DNA of 64,000 bases from Gammaproteobacteria bacterium (GTDB lineage: Bacteria; Pseudomonadota; Gammaproteobacteria; Pseudomonadales; IMCC2047), in NCBI GenBank assembly GCA_021773395.1, contig JAJFKB010000025.1, positions 1-64,000 on the forward strand. Reading direction: 5' to 3'. The notes beneath the pieces were generated by a model. That model saw only the letters and a list, made by a program, of their open reading frames with translations. It ran no database searches and was not told where the DNA came from. The translations under genes and the position numbers were made by a program. Positions 1 to 8,473 of the stretch are shown in pieces (positions within the stretch are counted from its first letter, which is position 1; every line of letters starts with the position of its first letter).

Positions 1-141
1 GCGGAAATCACCCAGGAACTGATTGATTCCGGTCTGAATCTACCCTTGTTAGAAGTGGTGGGTGCCAGCGAAGAAGATAACCTGGAAAGTGTTCGTCTGT
101 TTGGCGAAGCGGTGATGCCGCAGCTGAAACCAGCTTCTTAA
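1..141 (+). CDS. C-terminal end of a possible luciferase-like flavin/F420 oxidoreductase (partial)
   Basis: The window opens inside a reading frame of 46 codons that ends with TAA at 139-141. The last residues (SVRLFGEAVMPQLK) look like the C-terminal helix of luciferase-like monooxygenases (LLM class), where an acidic, leucine-rich segment ending in VMP-x-L is common. The next gene downstream is an F420:NADPH oxidoreductase homologue, which fits an F420-dependent LLM enzyme. The family call rests on a short tail and on the neighbour, so it is tentative. The catalytic part lies outside the window. Confidence 0.5.
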   Translation, partial: AEITQELIDSGLNLPLLEVVGASEEDNLESVRLFGEAVMPQLKPAS

Positions 142-262
142 AACCTCGATCTGTTGGTCTGGCTAAAATACCCGGCATTCGGGTATTTTGTCGGGCCGTA
201 CGGCTAGATATCCAAAGGATATGGTCGTTGTATCGATAACGAATGAATTAAAAAGGTTAATT

Positions 263-937
263 ATGACGGATTCAAAACCAACTATAGCGGTTCTTGGTGG
301 AACAGGAGATCTGGGTGGCGGCCTGGCATGGCAACTGGTAAAAGCGGGTTATTCCGTAATTATTGGCTCGCGTACTAATGAAAAAGGTGAGGCGGCTGCC
401 AGGGCTTTAAGTGAGCGTGCAGGCGGTAAAACTGTGCAGGGTATGGACAATCCGGGTGCGGCGACCGCTGCTGAAATCGTTGTTATGACGGTACCTTTTT
501 CCAATCAAATGCCTACTTTAGAGACGGTACGTGATGCGGTGCAGGGTAAAATATTTGTCGATGCTACTGTTCCTCTCGTGCCCCCCAAGGTGATGCGTGT
601 ACAGCTGCCGGAAGGTGGTAGTGCGGGCATGATTGCGCAGGCTTATCTGGGTGAAAATGTACGGGTGGTGTCTGCCTTTCAAAATGTTGCAGCGGCGCAC
701 TTGCAAGCCGATGAAGGACATTTTGATGATTGCGATGTACTGGTGACCGGAAATGATGCGGATGCGCGCGAGCAGGTGGTTCAATTTGCTCAGGCGATAG
801 GCATGAAAGCCTGGCATGCGGGATCAATTAATAATTCAGTGGTCGCGGAAGCGCTGACTTCTGTACTGATTTTTATGAACAAAAAGTACAAAATTGCGGG
901 TGCCGGGATTAAAATTACTGGAGAACCGCAGGTTTAA
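263..937 (+). CDS. NADPH-dependent F420 reductase-like protein (NpdG family)
   Basis: Protein of 224 residues. It begins with a dinucleotide-binding fold whose glycine loop reads VLGGTGDLGGGL, the form typical of F420H2:NADP oxidoreductases, which pass hydride between NADP(H) and the deazaflavin F420. The rest (IVVMTVPF, an ATVPL segment, and a C-terminal helix around NNSVVAEALTSVLIFMNKKY) follows that family. The frame is open from 188, but ATG 263 is chosen because AAAGG lies just before it and the glycine loop then sits near the N-terminus as usual. It follows a possible LLM-type oxidoreductase, so the two may form a reductase/oxidoreductase pair. No F420 biosynthesis gene is visible, so use of plain NADP on another substrate remains possible. 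Confidence 0.8.
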   Translation: MTDSKPTIAVLGGTGDLGGGLAWQLVKAGYSVIIGSRTNEKGEAAARALSERAGGKTVQGMDNPGAATAAEIVVMTVPFSNQMPTLETVRDAVQGKIFVDATVPLVPPKVMRVQLPEGGSAGMIAQAYLGENVRVVSAFQNVAAAHLQADEGHFDDCDVLVTGNDADAREQVVQFAQAIGMKAWHAGSINNSVVAEALTSVLIFMNKKYKIAGAGIKITGEPQV

Positions 938-960
938 TCTGTTGATATTGGTGTAAAATG

Positions 961-990
961 AGAGCTTCTGAGAAGGGGCTCTTTATTTGT
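961..990 (+). terminator. weak stem-loop with T-rich tail after the F420 reductase gene
   Basis: AGAGC at 961-965 pairs with GCTCT at 978-982, with an inner TTC/GAA pairing, followed by TTTATTT. The stem is short and bulged, so this is a modest terminator candidate. Confidence 0.35.
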
Positions 991-1039
991 GATAGTAATC
1001 CCCGTTTAGAGTGATTTAGCTGATTAAAAGGTTTTAATA

Positions 1040-1426
1040 ATGGGAAATAGTGCGCCAGTACCAGTCGATATCAAGTTACACCAGAACTCCAAAATGCTTG
1101 AGCTTGTCTATTCGGATGATGAGCAATACCAATTAAGCTGCGAATTCTTGCGAGTGCTTTCGCCTTCAGCAGAAGTTAGAGGCCATGGCGAGGGTCAGGA
1201 AAAGCTTCAAGCTGGCAAAATCAATGTCAGTATCAAGAGCATAGTTCCAGTCGGTAACTATGCGATTCAGCTAACCTTTAGTGATGGGCATGATTCGGGT
1301 ATATATTCCTGGGAGTACCTCTATGAACTCTGCCTTAACAAGGAGGCCTGTTGGAATGACTACCTGCAGCAGTTGCACAATGCTGGGGAGCATCGAGATC
1401 CAGATATTCAAGTTGTAAGTCTGTAG
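1040..1426 (+). CDS. DUF971 (gamma-butyrobetaine hydroxylase-like N-terminal domain) protein
   Basis: Small protein of 128 residues. It carries the DUF971 pattern: an opening PVDIKLHQNSKMLELVYSDD strand pair, a CEFLRVLSPSAEVRGHG segment, and a closing GNYAIQLTFSDGHDSGIYSWEYLYELC stretch. In the gamma-butyrobetaine/trimethyllysine hydroxylases this fold is an N-terminal zinc-binding domain; standalone bacterial copies are widespread and some are tied to Fe-S or metal handling. The HDSGIYSW segment is the best conserved part. It stands alone between the F420 reductase gene and an exporter gene. Its molecular role is not known. Confidence 0.85.
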   Translation: MGNSAPVPVDIKLHQNSKMLELVYSDDEQYQLSCEFLRVLSPSAEVRGHGEGQEKLQAGKINVSIKSIVPVGNYAIQLTFSDGHDSGIYSWEYLYELCLNKEACWNDYLQQLHNAGEHRDPDIQVVSL

Positions 1427-1486
1427 TCGCGCTGCTAACGGTCATTTTGATTGTATTTTCTTCTCTTCTTATTGCGTCTGGATTAA

Positions 1487-2434
1487 ATGAGCCAGGAAAA
1501 AGTAGTGCCTGAAAGTCAGGTTAGAAGGTTGATCTCTGGCTCAGCCCTTGCCAACGGGATGTTGACCTTGACGGCATTTTTTCTTGCGACCAATCATGTA
1601 ATCGGTCGCAGTGTGCAGGGTGAAATCCCGCCCCTGGGGCTGTCATTCTGGCGCTGGTGTATTGGAGCACTTATTCTTGCTCCCTTTGTATTGCCGGGAA
1701 TCAAATTAAAACTCCCTATCTATCGTCAACATTTAGCCACGCTGAGTTTGCTGGGTGTGCTGATGATAGGCAGTACATCGATCGTACTCGTGGCTCTTAA
1801 TTTTACAACGGCAATTAATGTTTCTTTGATTAATGCAGTGCAACCAACGCTGACGGTTTTGTTGGCGGTGCTCTTCTATCGGGAAAAAGTATCAATGGCA
1901 GGCTTTGCCGGTATTTGTTCGGCTATGCTGGGTGTCATGATCATGGTGAGCAAAGGCGATGCCGCCGTGTTGGTAAATTTGGCATTTAATGCGGGTGATA
2001 TAGCAACCATGCTGGCGATGGTTGGTTTTTCCTGCTATGCCTTGAATTTAAAAAAACTACCAAAGGGTTTGTCTGTCGTGGAGGCGTTGTTCGGTATTAC
2101 GCTGATCGGTACCCTGGTGTTACTGCCATTCTATCTTCTTGAGACAGCGCTTTATAAACCCGTACCCTTCAGTTGGTCAACCCTGCTGGTTGCCCTTGAG
2201 TTGGCGTTGCTCGTTTCCGTATTGGGTAATCTCATGTGGAATAAGGGGAATCAAATGATTGGGCCCAGCAGGGCGGCGATATTTATCAATTTGATCCCAT
2301 TGTTCGGCGCTATTCTTGCGACCACCTTCTTGGGCGAAAAGGTCTATTATTATCATTTTTTGGGCGCCTTTCTAATCTGTATGGGCCTTTGGCTGGTATT
2401 GAACCGAATGCGGGTTAAGCAGCCAGCCAACTAA
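1487..2434 (+). CDS. EamA/DMT-family membrane transporter
   Basis: Protein of 315 residues with about ten hydrophobic segments arranged as two EamA repeats (roughly residues 20-150 and 165-305), the plan of drug/metabolite transporters such as RhaT and YdcZ relatives. Each half ends in a typical pattern: NAVQPTLTVLLAVLFYREKV in the first and NLIPLFGAILATTFLGEKV in the second, both closing on the E-K-V motif common in EamA exporters. It probably exports a small metabolite or amino-acid-like compound across the inner membrane. The substrate cannot be assigned. It is followed by about 320 bases without a gene. Confidence 0.88.
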   Translation: MSQEKVVPESQVRRLISGSALANGMLTLTAFFLATNHVIGRSVQGEIPPLGLSFWRWCIGALILAPFVLPGIKLKLPIYRQHLATLSLLGVLMIGSTSIVLVALNFTTAINVSLINAVQPTLTVLLAVLFYREKVSMAGFAGICSAMLGVMIMVSKGDAAVLVNLAFNAGDIATMLAMVGFSCYALNLKKLPKGLSVVEALFGITLIGTLVLLPFYLLETALYKPVPFSWSTLLVALELALLVSVLGNLMWNKGNQMIGPSRAAIFINLIPLFGAILATTFLGEKVYYYHFLGAFLICMGLWLVLNRMRVKQPAN

Positions 2435-2757
2435 ATAACAAGATTTGCTTTGGTGTATGAGCCAATAGTGGGTGAAGTGCTGTTATAAGGATTGTCTCGC
2501 ACAGTATTTTTCCATAGCCCCGCATCAGTATAAAAGGGTTGGCCTGATGCATGTTCCGCAGATTACGAATACAGTATTGGATGTTTGAAAGGTCATCGTG
2601 GTTTATATATGCGCCATCTCTTATAAATATTAAAGCTTGATTCAAGCTTTAATTTGTTAATAATGGATCTCGGTTATCTATTAAAACAGCATTGCCGAAT
2701 GGCCCTTTAATTATTGTTGATGGGTTAATAGAACAAGAATCTGCCAAAGGAGATGTC
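2435..2757. other. non-coding stretch with an AT-rich palindrome
   Basis: No credible gene is seen here; the minus-strand frames are short and resemble nothing. The only clear structure is the perfect palindrome at 2629-2653, listed separately. The end of the stretch holds the ribosome-binding site AAAGGAGA that fixes the next gene's start at 2758. Confidence 0.5.
2629..2653. repeat. perfect 11-bp inverted repeat, possible operator or hairpin
   Basis: ATTAAAGCTTG at 2629-2639 and CAAGCTTTAAT at 2643-2653 are exact reverse complements around a 3-base spacer. It lies about 105 bases before the start of the membrane-protein gene at 2758. AT-rich arms and a tiny loop suit a protein-binding site better than a terminator, although the upstream EamA gene has no other terminator candidate. 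Confidence 0.5.
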
Positions 2758-3822
2758 ATGTTTGAGAGCGGAGGTGCGCAGCGACTGCTGGCAATAGGTG
2801 GGATGTTGCTAGTCATTACTGGAATGATTTTCGGTGATATTTTTGCAGTATTTATTCTGCATCCCAATAATGCACTCATTGGTCAGGCTATGTATGGTGC
2901 GGCTCAGGCAGTAGCAGAGCAGGATGTTACGACAATACTGGAGCGCTTCAAAACCATCGGCGGCTTGCTGGAGAATCGCGGCACCAAAGTGGACGCCCAT
3001 AGCCACATTATTCAATTTGGCTATCTGGCTTTTCTGCTGGCGCTGGTACAACCTTACGTGGCACTGTCTCAGCAAGCCAGGTATCGCTTGGCGCAGTTAT
3101 TTTTAGCGGGGGCGGTGTTACTGCCTCCTTCGGTATTCCTGATATATTATGTTGGTCTCTCGTACAGTCCTTTTCAAAGTATTGGTTGGGCAAGTATTGC
3201 CGCCGACTTTGGCGGTTTGCTGGTAATTCTGGCCTGCCTGGGTGAGCTGTTGGGTTTGTGCCGTTACGCCATGGGTTATGCTTCTGTAGGAGGGCAGCGC
3301 CTTCTGTGTGAAAGTTGGGAGAGTAAAGCGCTATTGCGCGGTGGTGCGCTGTTACTGCTGACTGGCTTTATATTTGGTGCCTACTATGCGGCTACTCATT
3401 TTTCGCAGCTGTCACTCAAAGAGATAAGTATTTTAACTTTGGTGCTGGAAAATTCTGCGCAACAGGATATGGCTGCGGTGGGGGCTGCGTTTACGGATTA
3501 TGGGATGTTGATGGCAGAAAAGGCCATTAAAATAGCCACGCATGCCCATGTCAATGAGGTTGGTATGCTGCTCTTGCTGCTGGCCTTTATCCAGCCGTTT
3601 GTCCTGTGGAGTGATCGCTGGAAGAAAAGATGGGTCTGTGTCGCCATAGTGGGTGCTGCGGGGCTACCTGTTTCAATATTTCTAGAGCTTAAGTATGGCT
3701 TGCTTGCTGGTGCGTTTGCTGATATTTCAGGGCTGCTTTTAATTGTGGCATTATTGGCGATGCTGTTTGGCCTGCTGCGACATACTGGCTATCTCGATAC
3801 GAAGGAGGATAATCGTGGATAG
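2758..3822 (+). CDS. polytopic membrane protein with two tandem His-motif modules
   Basis: Protein of 354 residues made of two similar halves. Each half has a first membrane segment rich in G and I (residues about 9-32 and 190-212), a soluble stretch of about 50 residues, a short His motif (DAHSH, then THAHVN), a membrane segment ending in a similar QPYV/QPFV, and two more membrane segments. The halves are recognisably alike (MIFGDIFA versus FIFGAYYA), so the gene arose by internal duplication. The paired His just before a helix recall metal- or haem-ligating positions in small relatives of haem-copper oxidase subunit I, but that is inference. The start is ATG 2758, not an upstream frame start, because AAAGGAGA sits six bases before it. 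It overlaps the next gene by 8 bases. Confidence 0.7.
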   Translation: MFESGGAQRLLAIGGMLLVITGMIFGDIFAVFILHPNNALIGQAMYGAAQAVAEQDVTTILERFKTIGGLLENRGTKVDAHSHIIQFGYLAFLLALVQPYVALSQQARYRLAQLFLAGAVLLPPSVFLIYYVGLSYSPFQSIGWASIAADFGGLLVILACLGELLGLCRYAMGYASVGGQRLLCESWESKALLRGGALLLLTGFIFGAYYAATHFSQLSLKEISILTLVLENSAQQDMAAVGAAFTDYGMLMAEKAIKIATHAHVNEVGMLLLLLAFIQPFVLWSDRWKKRWVCVAIVGAAGLPVSIFLELKYGLLAGAFADISGLLLIVALLAMLFGLLRHTGYLDTKEDNRG

Positions 3823-4306
3823 ATCGCAGAGGTTGTTGATTATTGCTGGTTTGTCTATTGCCATTGTCGGTATGCTCTATGGCTTGTGGTATGCCGTCTT
3901 CGATGAGCACCAAACGCTTGAGCGGCTGGGCGGAAGCTTGGCGAACAGCTTTGTGGAAGCTGCCAGGGGAGATCTTGCGGGCGCGGGAAGCGAGTTGGAA
4001 AGCTATCGCCAAATCGGTAGCGAATATGCGCGCGAGGTGCATGCTCACTCGCACTGGATAACCCTTAGCATGATTCTCATTGTATTAGGTATGGCTTACG
4101 AGCGGGTCAATTACAGCGCATCATTCAAGTTTGTTTTGGCATCAGTGCTGAGTGCTGGTGCGGTGGTGTTCCCTCTGGGCGTGTTGCTGCAGAATTTCCC
4201 TCTGGGTATGCTGGGGAAACTGCTGGCGCAGATAGGTTCATTGGCGGTCATCGTCAGTTTTTTGCTGATCACCCTGGGTTTATTTAAGTCAGCGGCGCCA
4301 GATTGA
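3815..4306 (+). CDS. small membrane protein, third copy of the His-motif module
   Basis: Protein of 163 residues, starting at GTG 3815 behind a strong GGAGGA at 3803-3808; the start lies inside the end of the upstream gene (8-base overlap), so the two are translationally coupled. It has one module of the same plan: a first membrane segment (LIIAGLSIAIVGMLYGLWYA), a soluble stretch of about 50 residues, a VHAHSH motif, and three further membrane segments. It matches either half of the upstream protein in order and spacing, so the pair holds three module copies. Function unknown. A heterodimeric membrane complex with the upstream product is likely from the coupling. Confidence 0.7.
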   Translation: MDRSQRLLIIAGLSIAIVGMLYGLWYAVFDEHQTLERLGGSLANSFVEAARGDLAGAGSELESYRQIGSEYAREVHAHSHWITLSMILIVLGMAYERVNYSASFKFVLASVLSAGAVVFPLGVLLQNFPLGMLGKLLAQIGSLAVIVSFLLITLGLFKSAAPD

Positions 4307-4583
4307 GTTTTCAATATCAAGTAGTAAGTGTAGTTTAAGTCCATTGAGTGTATGGGGAAATGATGTCACAGGTTGCACATTGAAAAGTAGTGATTGCAAT
4401 TTATAAGCAGGAAGCGCTATTGTTAGTGACTGGTTGCTCTGTGATCGGTCGGGGCGTGCAAGTAGATGTCTCAAGTTGTTCTGTTCAGTATCCGGTCCGA
4501 GGGAGGATTAACCCTAGCATTCGTATGGCCTTATTTGTTTTAGGAATAAAAAGAGACTGATTTTGAACATATTTTCATAATAG
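4307..4583. other. intergenic region with no gene seen
   Basis: No supported gene. A minus-strand frame at 4623-5186 runs opposite to the next gene and resembles no protein family. The region leads into the operator-like palindrome at 4584. Confidence 0.5.
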
Positions 4584-4629
4584 ATTACCAACTTAGTAAT
4601 TGTTTTAGCCTATTAGTTCTATTTAATAT
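4584..4629 (+). promoter_or_regulatory. operator-like palindrome (site A) with overlapping promoter candidate
   Basis: ATTACCAACTTAGTAAT at 4584-4600 is a 17-base near-palindrome with one mismatched pair. It is followed at once by TTGTTT (4600-4605), which could act as a -35 box, with TAATAT at 4624-4629 as a -10 box after 18 bases. The same motif stands before the molybdenum hydroxylase operon (12007) and before the XRE regulator gene (27228). It lies about 290 bases before the lipoprotein gene and is the natural control site of the operon 4891-11828. Confidence 0.6.
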
Positions 4630-4890
4630 GTAACTGTATTTTTACCATTAAAATAAATTACAGAAATTGATGGTTTGAATAATTGTCTATTGAGCTTGCC
4701 ATAAGCAATGTTCAATAGCAGAAGACAAGAATCCATGGCAGATTGTAAAGCGGAATAATAATAGTCTTCGGTAACAATAAGTGAACTGGTTTTAACTGCT
4801 CGAGCTTTTTCGTTATAGAGCTTATTAACTGGCGGCAGAACCGAATTTGAATAGTGCCGGGTGCTGAGTAGTGCTTGGAGGGAGAACAAT

Positions 4891-5928
4891 TTGAAGCGAA
4901 TAATCAGCTCTTCTTTTGGGGAGAAGCTGTCGGTGTGTATTGTGCTGGCAGTCTGTTTCCTGGCTGGCTGCGAGGCCCCCTTAGTCTTAGATGGTGTAGA
5001 GCAGGAAAAAAATAAAGCTGTGCGCCGATCCGATAGCTTTCTTTCAATGTCTAGTAACAATTCCTCGTTGGTTGTAGTCGGCAATCGCGGTGCGACAGTC
5101 ATCTCTGCTGATAGCGGCCAGACCTGGCAGCGCAAGGATATCCCAAGCAAACCTTTCCTTATGGACGTCGATACCTGTCCAGACAACTCCTTTGTGGCCC
5201 TGGATTACCAGGCCAATGTTTGGCTTCTTAAAGATGCAGGGGCGGAGTGGGTTCGTAAGGATATGGGCTCAACTGAAACGCCTCAAGCAATTACCTGTGA
5301 TTTGAAAGGACGAATATGGGTTGTTGGCAGCTTTAGCAGTATAAATCTCAGTGATGATTCAGGGGAAACCTGGTCAGAGAATTCGCTTGATGAAGATTTG
5401 CATTTTACAACTGTTCAGTTTTTGGATGAGAGTAACGGTTTGCTGTTGGGCGAATTCGGTGTAGTAGCTAAAACCATTGATGGTGGTGAGAGCTGGGAAA
5501 TGCTGGATCCAATTCCAGATGAATTTTATCCTCATGATGCCTGGTTTAAATCTGTGCAGCAGGGTTGGGTCGTTGGGTTAAACGGGACCGTCTATTATAC
5601 CGGTGATGCAGGTGGTAGTTGGCAAAGTCAGGAAACCGGCACCAGTGATCCCATCTATAGAATCACGGCAAATGGTGGTTCTCTGTATGCAGTAGGTGGT
5701 AATGGTCTGGTGCTGAGTTGTGAGGGCTGTATTGATCAGGGAGTCTCTGCAAAATGGCAGAAAGTCGAGCATGGGTTGCCGATTCGGTTTTATTTGCGAG
5801 GGGTGGTTCCGTTTGATGACAAGCTCTGGATCGCTGGTGGAGCAGGAGCTTTGCATGAGGTGACGCTAAAAAACTCTGTCGCTCAGAATAATATGAATAA
5901 AGTTGTGGTTTCCGGAGGAGCAGAGTGA
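4891..5928 (+). CDS. YCF48/BNR-like beta-propeller lipoprotein
   Basis: Protein of 345 residues. It starts at TTG 4891 behind GGAGGGAG; from this start the N-terminus is a clean lipoprotein signal (KR, hydrophobic stretch, then LAGC with Cys27 as the lipidated residue). The mature part is a run of BNR/Asp-box repeats of the S-x-D-x-G-x-T-W type (ISADSGQTWQ, LSDDSGETWS, KTIDGGESWE, YTGDAGGSWQ), the hallmark of YCF48-like propellers. Such proteins commonly sit beside RND, DUF1302 and DUF1329 genes in Proteobacteria and may act as an accessory scaffold in the periplasm. Its GTGA overlap with the RND gene makes the two translationally coupled. Precise role unknown. Confidence 0.82.
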   Translation: MKRIISSSFGEKLSVCIVLAVCFLAGCEAPLVLDGVEQEKNKAVRRSDSFLSMSSNNSSLVVVGNRGATVISADSGQTWQRKDIPSKPFLMDVDTCPDNSFVALDYQANVWLLKDAGAEWVRKDMGSTETPQAITCDLKGRIWVVGSFSSINLSDDSGETWSENSLDEDLHFTTVQFLDESNGLLLGEFGVVAKTIDGGESWEMLDPIPDEFYPHDAWFKSVQQGWVVGLNGTVYYTGDAGGSWQSQETGTSDPIYRITANGGSLYAVGGNGLVLSCEGCIDQGVSAKWQKVEHGLPIRFYLRGVVPFDDKLWIAGGAGALHEVTLKNSVAQNNMNKVVVSGGAE

Positions 5929-8279
5929 ATAAGTTTAGTGAAGGCCTGCATCGTATCGACAAGTTTATTTTTGTCGCTCCGAAAATAACGCTACTTTTTG
6001 TTTTTGCAGTGACCGTATTTTTTGCGTTCCAGATACCTGGCGTGAGAATGGTTTCTGATTTTGCTGATTTGCTACCGCAGGAACACCCCTACATCAAGTT
6101 GCATAACGGCATTCGGGACACCTTTGGTGGTGCCAATAATATTATTCTTTCGGTAGAAGTTGATGAAGGCACTGTATTCACCGGTGATACGCTAGACCGT
6201 ATTCACCGGATTACGCAGGCGGTTGACTCAATAACCAATATTAACCACAACCTGGTAGCCAGTCTCACACACCGAAATACGCGCAAAGTTTGGTTGAGTG
6301 AAGAGGGGACGGTCAAATCCACGCCTCATTACAATCCGATGCACAATGCCTTTACAGAAGCTGAGCTAGAGCAGATGAAGGCGGATGTGATAGCTAACCC
6401 AAGGGTATTCGGACTACTAATTTCACCGGATTTAAAGTCGGCGCTGATTCGCGGCACATTGAATGAAGGCGAATTGGATTATGAAAAGGTATTCGACGAG
6501 CTACAGGTAATCAGGCAGGCAGAAGCGGCCCCGGGTATCAGCATTCACGCTACAGGTAATCCGGTTCTGGTTGGTTGGGTGTCGAGCTATGTTGGGCAGA
6601 TTGTTCAAATCTTCCTGTACACAGTGTTGATTATGCTCGTTCTGTTGATTGCTTATTTCCGCAAAGCCTACGGTATTTTGTTGCCAATAATGGGGATCGT
6701 ATTGACCAGTATCTGGGGTCTGGGGATGCTGTCATTGTTGGATTATAACCTTGATCCTTTGATGATGGTGGTGCCCTTCCTGATATCTGCTCGAGCCATG
6801 TCCCACGGTATTCAGCTGGTGGAGCGGTTTTATTACGAGCTGGCGGAACTAAAGGATAGTAAGCTCGCGGCACGAAAGGCCTTTGAAAATATCTTTAGAC
6901 CAGGGTCCCTGGGGGTTATTTCGGACGCTATTGGTTTATTGTTGATCTCTTTAGGTTCAGTGCCGATTAACGACAAGCTAGCGGTATATGCTTCGTTATG
7001 GGCACTATCAGTTATTGTGACCGTGCTGATCACTGTGCCCGTGTTGCTGGAAGTATTGCCACAACCGCGTAGTACTGAAATTCGGCATGGGCTGTTGCGT
7101 AAAATATTGCCACGTCTGGCTTCGATGGTTACAAGCCCAAAAGGGGTTGGTACCGTGCTGGTAACGACTGTGCTGCTTTACGGTATTGGCGGATATTTTT
7201 CTTCCTGGGTGCAAATTGGAGAGGCAGAGCCGGGCTCACCTTTGCTTTATTTGGACCACGATTATAATCTTTCTTCGAAAGCGATTAATGATGCGTTCCC
7301 TGGTTCAGAAGAGCTCTATGTGATTGGTTATACTGACGAAAAAGCCGGATTAAAGCGACCGGAAGTCTTGAAGGCACTGGCCGATTTTCAGGCGCATATG
7401 CTCAGCGATCCTGAATTGGGTGGCGCGAAAGGTCTGCCTAATCTGGTGACCGCCGTGAATCGTATGACACATTATGATGACCCTCGATGGATGGTTGTGC
7501 CGGATGATCCTCGAGTGGCTGGTGGACTAATGTTCATGTATATGATGTCCAGCCCGATCCCTGGTGCTTTGTTGGAGTACCTGGATCCCGACGAGCAGAA
7601 TGCGAATATGGTGTTCTATTATAAGGACCATAAGGGTGAGACCATTCGTCGTGCTGTGCATATGGTAAAGGAATGGATGGATTCACCTGCCGCACAGGTA
7701 GAGGGTTTTACGCTTAAATTAGCAGGTGGTCCTATCGGCGTTACTGCGGCGATTGACGAGGCTGCTTATGAAACAAACATTGTTGTTATACCGCTGGTGT
7801 TAGCGCTTATCTTTGTCTCTGTGACCTTTTTCTATTGGTCGCTGCATGCGGGCTGGATCATGATGCTGGCCATGTCCTTTGCGACAACTCTTTCTTATGC
7901 CTACATGGGTATTACCGGAATTGGTATTAACGTTAATACAGTGCCAATTATCGCGGTGGGCATTGGCGTTGGTATCGACTACAGTATTTATATTATGGAT
8001 CGTATTCGCTCGGAAATGGAGATGAGCGGCAATCTTGTGGACGCTGTGACACGAGCGATCAGCACTACCGGAGTCGCCATTGGGTTTACTGCGATGACAT
8101 TGATCGGTGGTGTCATTATGTGGGTGTTCTTATCTGACCTGCGTTTTCAGGCAGACGCGGCACTGCTGTTGATCGTGATGCTGGTTCTGAATGCGGTTGC
8201 AGCGATGGTGCTGGTACCGGCCTGGGTGTTGAAGTTTAAGCCAAACTTTATCACGGTGGCGTATAGCAAGAATTTGTAA
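5925..8279 (+). CDS. RND/MMPL-family exporter
   Basis: Protein of 784 residues with the RND layout in two halves: a membrane segment near residue 20, a large periplasmic loop (about 45-220), a block of five to six membrane segments (about 225-375), one near 400, a second periplasmic loop (about 430-610) and a final block (about 620-770). The second block holds GIGVGIDYSIYIMDR, the proton-relay/sterol-sensing-like segment of MMPL and hopanoid-type (HAE-3) exporters. Its length is below the roughly 1000 residues of AcrB-type pumps and fits lipid exporters. GTG 5925 overlaps the lipoprotein stop and is preceded by GGAGGAG. With the DUF1302 and DUF1329 genes it probably moves a hydrophobic compound across the envelope; direction and substrate are unknown. 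Confidence 0.88.
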   Translation: MNKFSEGLHRIDKFIFVAPKITLLFVFAVTVFFAFQIPGVRMVSDFADLLPQEHPYIKLHNGIRDTFGGANNIILSVEVDEGTVFTGDTLDRIHRITQAVDSITNINHNLVASLTHRNTRKVWLSEEGTVKSTPHYNPMHNAFTEAELEQMKADVIANPRVFGLLISPDLKSALIRGTLNEGELDYEKVFDELQVIRQAEAAPGISIHATGNPVLVGWVSSYVGQIVQIFLYTVLIMLVLLIAYFRKAYGILLPIMGIVLTSIWGLGMLSLLDYNLDPLMMVVPFLISARAMSHGIQLVERFYYELAELKDSKLAARKAFENIFRPGSLGVISDAIGLLLISLGSVPINDKLAVYASLWALSVIVTVLITVPVLLEVLPQPRSTEIRHGLLRKILPRLASMVTSPKGVGTVLVTTVLLYGIGGYFSSWVQIGEAEPGSPLLYLDHDYNLSSKAINDAFPGSEELYVIGYTDEKAGLKRPEVLKALADFQAHMLSDPELGGAKGLPNLVTAVNRMTHYDDPRWMVVPDDPRVAGGLMFMYMMSSPIPGALLEYLDPDEQNANMVFYYKDHKGETIRRAVHMVKEWMDSPAAQVEGFTLKLAGGPIGVTAAIDEAAYETNIVVIPLVLALIFVSVTFFYWSLHAGWIMMLAMSFATTLSYAYMGITGIGINVNTVPIIAVGIGVGIDYSIYIMDRIRSEMEMSGNLVDAVTRAISTTGVAIGFTAMTLIGGVIMWVFLSDLRFQADAALLLIVMLVLNAVAAMVLVPAWVLKFKPNFITVAYSKNL

Positions 8280-8473
8280 ACGGTAAATGGAAGTTTGCCG
8301 GTGAAGAACGGTAGAGAAACTGTGTCGTATAGGTCGAGCATTTTTCTATTAGGTAGTAGAAGAGTTGGTATAGTAAAAGGCTGTAAAAGGATCGTTTAAT
8401 ATCCGGGATTGTGTATGAGTTCCTAGATGTTATGACGTTAGTAAAAATAAAAGTCAATCAGGAGGGTAACCCT

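Noticed and set aside
4623-5186. Minus-strand frame of 187 codons opposite the lipoprotein gene
   Set aside because: It overlaps a well-supported gene with a lipobox and Asp-box repeats, resembles no family and has no good ribosome-binding site.
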